Shown piece after piece: positions 8,468 through 11,746 of a stretch of DNA of 11,746 nucleotides; position 1 is the first letter of the stretch; the number at the start of each line of letters is the position of its first letter. Origin of the DNA: Smittium mucronatum. Lineage: Eukaryota > Kickxellomycota > Harpellomycetes > Harpellales > Legeriomycetaceae. A model generated the notes under the pieces. It saw only the letters and a list, made by a program, of their open reading frames with translations. It searched no databases and was not told the DNA's origin. The translations under genes and the position numbers were made by a program. Location of the stretch: assembly GCA_001953115.1 (NCBI GenBank), contig LSSL01004858.1:1-11746 (forward strand), in the 5' to 3' direction.

Positions 8468-8959
8468 TCAATTCCTTTTTGGTGGGGAAACCTACGTAAA
8501 GCAAAGTTTAGCTTTAGAAATATTTAATTTAACAATAATAATATAAAAAAAAATACCAGAATTACACCGTCACCTCGAACAAACACCATCTTCATATTTC
8601 TAGTCATCGTCTAACCCAGATAAATTATAGAAACATAAATATTTTCAGCAATAAAATAAACAAAGTGGTTGGGAAACATAACGAGTGAGCGACTCCCATC
8701 TTTAAATATATTTATATTTTTTTGAGTATTCTATAGTATTTACCTGGAAAGATTCCTGATCCTTGACATCATCGCTAATAATTGTGATCTTCTCTTCTAC
8801 ATCCTGCAAAACCATATTGAGATGCTGATCGTAGGCATGGAGGCGACCAGTAAGTTCTCGATTGCCTCTCAATTTCACAAAGACCTTTTCGTCAAGCGAT
8901 AGTTTGACCAGATCAAGTGGCTCATCGATCATCGAACCCATAGAGTTTGTTGACTCCAT
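8468..8959 (-). CDS. LSM3: U6 snRNA-associated Sm-like protein LSm3, 3 exons
   Basis: Model: exons 8959-8744, 8610-8557 and 8491-8468 join in phase 0 to 294 nt, 97 residues (human LSm3: 102). LSm3 is a subunit of the Lsm2-8 ring that binds the U6 snRNA 3' end in the nucleus and of the Lsm1-7 ring in cytoplasmic decapping. Seen: [20 protein letters not shown] (13-32) with the N-terminal helix and first strands; the Sm1 motif runs on to [18 protein letters not shown] (34-51), with RNA-contacting AYDQHLN at 42-48; the Sm2 motif [10 protein letters not shown] (81-90) has the RG pair at 84-85; the end is VSPPKRN. The ATG has A at -3 and G at +4 and an in-frame TAA close upstream. Without splicing, exon 1 reads through into a false tail and stops at residue 85. 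The linker before Sm2 (QTMTRNMK) is about four residues shorter than in human. Confidence 0.93.
8492..8556 (-). other. Inferred intron 2 of LSM3 (65 nt)
   Basis: Donor CTG|GTATTT with a T run, then an AT-rich body and the acceptor CTTTGCTTTACGTAG|GTT. Splicing replaces an unlikely hydrophobic read-through tail ([10 protein letters not shown]) with VSPPKRN, which matches the conserved LSm3 ending V(A/S)PP. Confidence 0.85.
8611..8743 (-). other. Inferred intron 1 of LSM3 (133 nt)
   Basis: The donor CAG|GTAAAT follows DQESFQ. The acceptor GGGTTAG|ACG precedes [15 protein letters not shown]. Both are phase 0. The pyrimidine tract is weak, but no other upstream AG keeps the frame open, and an in-frame TAG forms the acceptor itself. 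Confidence 0.8.
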
Positions 8960-10198
8960 ACTTTAAATAATATTTTTCTTTGTTAGTATAGCGAGTTTAG
9001 GGAACCTCTGATATAGAAACAGATATTATAAATTGTTTTCAAGATCTCTATATTGAAAAAACAAATAGATTACGGGAAAAAGAACAGTAATAAAAGAGGT
9101 TTTGAATAGAAATCGGGAAAGTTTCAAGGGAGTTATCTAAACTGTAAAACTATTCAAGAACCGAAGTTTCTTCTTTTTCGGCTTTCAGTTTTCATAAAGT
9201 AAAATGCCTTTTGTTTTTACTAAAAACAAAACTGAATAACTATATCAACTAAATCTGTCTGATTGGATTATTAGATACATTTTTCATCCATCCAAAGAAC
9301 TATAAATAATAAGTATTGGTTGTAATTATAAATCAATTGTTAAATCAAATCACGATACTATATTCGCCAATAACTAGTCAATTAGGTTATTTTCTGACAA
9401 ACCTCAATTTCTGATTTGGATGAAAAAAAATACAAGAATGTATATCACCAATAAACGTTTGATAAAATAAACAAATTTACCAATAGGAGGATAGAAAAAC
9501 AAAGACCAAGAGCGCTTTTTCTTCAACTAATCCAGTGTGAAATAAAGTTGCCGCAAAAGACTTGTAACATTTCTCATAACTATATAAAAATGGAAATAAA
9601 AATGGTATCCAAATCTCTTCTGCAGCTGATGTTCACACCATTTTAACACTGAGTGTCAGTCGAATACACAATCTTTAACTCAATTAGAGATATATTGTTT
9701 GTATAGTATGCTTTTTTGATTGGATTTTCATTAGAGAAAATATTAAAAGAAAAACAGCTTTCTCAAAGACTCTATTTCTGGAAGATTCTTATAAATAAAA
9801 GATTCTGGATATTTTTGCAATGATGATCGAAGCGTTTAGTACGAGCTGCTTTCAATTATGAACATCTTTTTATTTAGATAAAATAAGTTTACACCTACCC
9901 CGAATCTTCAAAGGGTAAATACAAGAGCTGACCACTTTGGTACTGTTTGGATTCGCAATCTTGGTTTCAAATCAAGTAAAAAGCATAATCAAATAAAATT
10001 AGTGAAGATCTATGCAAATTGGGCTGATATTTTTTCTTATGTCTCGAAATAAATTTTAGAAAACTTCTTATATTAAAAGAAACATGAACATTTTTCAATA
10101 TCTCTAATTTTTTTAAATTCGAATTTGTTGCAAAAGACTATAACGCAACCGATTAAAACATAAATTCTACAATAGCTACGAATAAAAAAATTGACTAA
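8960..10198. other. AT-rich 5' flank of LSM3, no gene recognised
   Basis: The LSM3 promoter and leader should lie at its left edge (about 8960-9100), but no diagnostic element stands out. Stops are frequent in all frames. I saw no tRNA, snRNA or rRNA signature and no conserved protein block. Confidence 0.5.
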
Positions 10199-10453
10199 GT
10201 TAAAAGATCCCAGATCAAAGAAAACTGTGCCGATTTACCGACTGCATACCTACTAGACATTGCTTCAAGCCTTTCAAGAACTCTAGAATTAATATTTGAT
10301 GCCAAATCGACTGGAAATATGGAAGTAATTATTCCCAGACATATACTTTTGGGATTATTAAAATATGCACGTACTGTCGAAAGCTGTATTGGTGGTAGGG
10401 CTCTGAAAATCTGGATTCAAAATACTTATATGAACATCATCTTGAAGAAATAA
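10199..10453 (+). other. 84-codon open frame of unknown meaning
   Basis: The frame is open from after a TAA (10196-10198) to the TAA at 10451-10453. It is less AT-rich than its surroundings and yields plausible protein-like segments such as DLPTAYLLDIASSLSRTLEL and MEVIIPRHILLGLLKYARTV. The only ATG codons in frame are late (10304 and 10430), so a protein would need an upstream exon. No family was recognised. In DNA this AT-rich, one or two open frames of this length are expected by chance in the window, so it may be nothing, an exon or an old relic. Confidence 0.2.
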
Positions 10454-10476
10454 CAACATGACAGTTTAGTGCCATG

Positions 10477-10500
10477 ATTTTATTTTATTTTATTTTTTTA
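10477..10500 (+). repeat. ATTTT-type microsatellite
   Basis: ATTTT units are repeated about three times and then run into a longer T tract. It directly abuts the first copy of the dispersed repeat that begins with CAGGAAATTT at 10501. Confidence 0.7.
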
Positions 10501-10612
10501 CAGGAAATTTATTTTAAATTTAATATAAAGGTACAAAAGCTAATCTAAAATAATTTCATCCAACTTCCCATCTGCCGTTCTAGCAGCTCCACACCTCGAG
10601 GTTATTGAGTCA
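10501..10612 (+). repeat. Dispersed repeat, copy 1
   Basis: The copy begins CAGGAAATTTATTTTAAA, continues AT-rich to CTAATCTAAAAT, and then has a GC-richer tail with CTGCCGTTCTAGCAG (10572-10586), CAGCTCCACACC and ATTGAGTCAAGG. The same order of blocks recurs about 940 bp away (copy 2). No coding capacity is visible. A SINE or the end of a larger element is possible. Confidence 0.6.
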
Positions 10613-11440
10613 AGGATTAGAACCAGAAAAATAAAATAAATTTTTTATCAAAGCCATTATGAGAGCTCGAAAAGCCCTGCTGATAAAATCGTTGGAAAAT
10701 GCGTAAATAGGCTGAATTAATTGAATAATTGTTTAATATCAAAATCAGGGGAATAAGAAATCCAACAATATTTCAAAGTAAAGGATAAAACTGTTTCAAA
10801 AAACACCATTGAACAGCATTCACACTAAAAAGTGAGTTCTAAAATATAATTAGTGAATTTTTAATGGATTTGAAATCAAAATAACAACAAATAAATTGGG
10901 CTCTATAGTATAAAAACGCTAAAAAAATTGATTGCCGCTTTATGCTGATAAAAACCATACTCTATAAAACGAAAAATTTTATCAATTCATCGTTGAAGAT
11001 ACTAGAAAAGCTTCTTTGTTCAGTTTTATGTCATTATGTTGATACCTTAAATCAGAAAAAAAAAAGTTCAGCGGCTTTAACAATTATCTTGAAACAGAGG
11101 TAGAAGGAATATTCTGTCAATAATTATTTTCCTAATAAACTACCTCCCCTCCCCCTTTCCATATAAAAATGACTTCAACAATAGTACACCTATAGCTAAC
11201 CTTTCTAACTGATATTTATTCTGAAAAAAAATTACAGAAAAAATCCATATATCTAACTTTGATTGAAAAATCACACTTTAAACGGCAGGCTGTTTATATA
11301 AACAACAAATACATTTTATTAATAATTATAATTTAATAATGATATAAACTTTTATTAAAATTCTATGAAAAATTTCTAAGAAATTTAAAACCTGGAAAAA
11401 CTGAGATCTAAAAGTAAATAGGTATCACCTATTTTTTCTT
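10613..11440. other. AT-rich stretch between the two repeat copies
   Basis: No gene, RNA or motif was recognised. A pyrimidine run with CTCCCC and CCCCC (about 11141-11160) stands out from the AT background but has no counterpart or context that explains it. Confidence 0.45.
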
Positions 11441-11586
11441 CAGGGAAATTTATTTTAAAGTTAATAAAAAGTTATAAAAACTAAATTAAAAAAATTAAAA
11501 AAAGTGAAAAAAGTGAAAAAATTTCACCCTACTCCCCTCTGCCACTCTGGCAGCTCCATACACCGATAGCATTGGTTCAAGGGGGC
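11441..11586 (+). repeat. Dispersed repeat, copy 2
   Basis: CAGGGAAATTTATTTTAAAG at the start and CTCTGCCACTCTGGCAGCTC near the end mirror copy 1, followed by ATTGGTTCAAGG. The stem CTGCCA/TGGCAG (11539-11544 with 11548-11553) is perfect here. The middle is expanded by A-rich units (AAAATTA, AAAAAGTG), so start and stem are 98 bp apart instead of 71. Same orientation as copy 1; similarity estimated by eye. Confidence 0.6.
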
Positions 11587-11716
11587 TGTTTAATTGCTTA
11601 AACTCTGGAGCCTAAGTGTTCGTGGCACGCGGATGCCAATCAGAAATTTGGCTGTTTCCAGTACAAATTTATGATCAGCAGTGTCAGATTGAAGCCGAAT
11701 TAAAGTATTTTTAGAA

Positions 11717-11729
11717 CCCCCCCCCCCCC
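11717..11729 (+). repeat. Poly-C run of 13
   Basis: An uninterrupted run of 13 C near the window's end. It and the 12-G run at 56-67 are the only long G/C homopolymers here. Such runs are common assembly weak points, so the length may be inexact. Confidence 0.8.
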
Positions 11730-11746
11730 AAGGATTTTTCCAACTA

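Noticed and set aside
8702..8959. An 85-residue minus-strand frame as the full LSm3
   Set aside because: It lacks the Sm2 motif; the last 13 codons are intron sequence past a CAG|GTAAAT donor, and Sm2 is found in downstream exons.
11548..11586. tRNA gene or Pol III B box at GGTTCAAGGG
   Set aside because: No cloverleaf arms or A box with correct spacing could be found; a B-box-like match alone is weak, although a SINE origin stays possible.
56..11729. Poly-G at the start and poly-C at the end as inverted repeats bounding the whole window
   Set aside because: The bases flanking the two runs do not pair, so they are independent homopolymers.

Overview
The window looks like nuclear DNA of an AT-rich invertebrate. 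It has short GT-AG introns (65-189 nt), two spliced housekeeping-type genes, AATAAA polyadenylation signals, a decayed eukaryotic DDE transposase and a lot of AT-rich, repeat-bearing intergenic DNA. The protein families and base composition would suit an arthropod, for example a parasitic copepod, but the species is inference only. Nothing bacterial is visible: no operons, no Shine-Dalgarno-driven genes and no CRISPR array.

Layout. 1-3557 is gene-poor. It holds a possible MITE-like element (665-1190) built on CATTTG/CCAAA minisatellite motifs and a perfect 13-bp-arm hairpin (2961-2989). 3558-4871, minus strand, is a broken DDE_Tnp_4 (Harbinger/ISL2EU-like) transposase with several stops and frameshifts and two of its three catalytic acids changed. 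4872-7066 is AT-rich intergenic DNA with a GTTATG microsatellite. 7067-8364, plus strand, is a NUDT19-like Nudix hydrolase gene that I reconstruct as three exons. 8468-8959, minus strand, is LSM3, also reconstructed as three exons, the last coding only 24 nt. 8960-11746 is AT-rich. It holds an 84-codon open frame of unknown meaning and two diverged copies of a dispersed repeat that ends in a short hairpin.

How the genes relate. NUDT19 (a peroxisomal CoA/acyl-CoA diphosphatase in mammals) and LSM3 (a subunit of the Lsm1-7 and Lsm2-8 rings in mRNA decay and U6 snRNP function) have unrelated jobs. They are convergent, with only 103 bp between their stop codons. Each has its best polyadenylation signal inside the other's 3' flank, so their mRNA 3' ends probably overlap as natural antisense. 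The main result here is the exon-level gene models: the longest uninterrupted reading frames alone give a wrong N-terminus for NUDT19 and a wrong C-terminus for LSM3. I found no convincing undescribed biological system.
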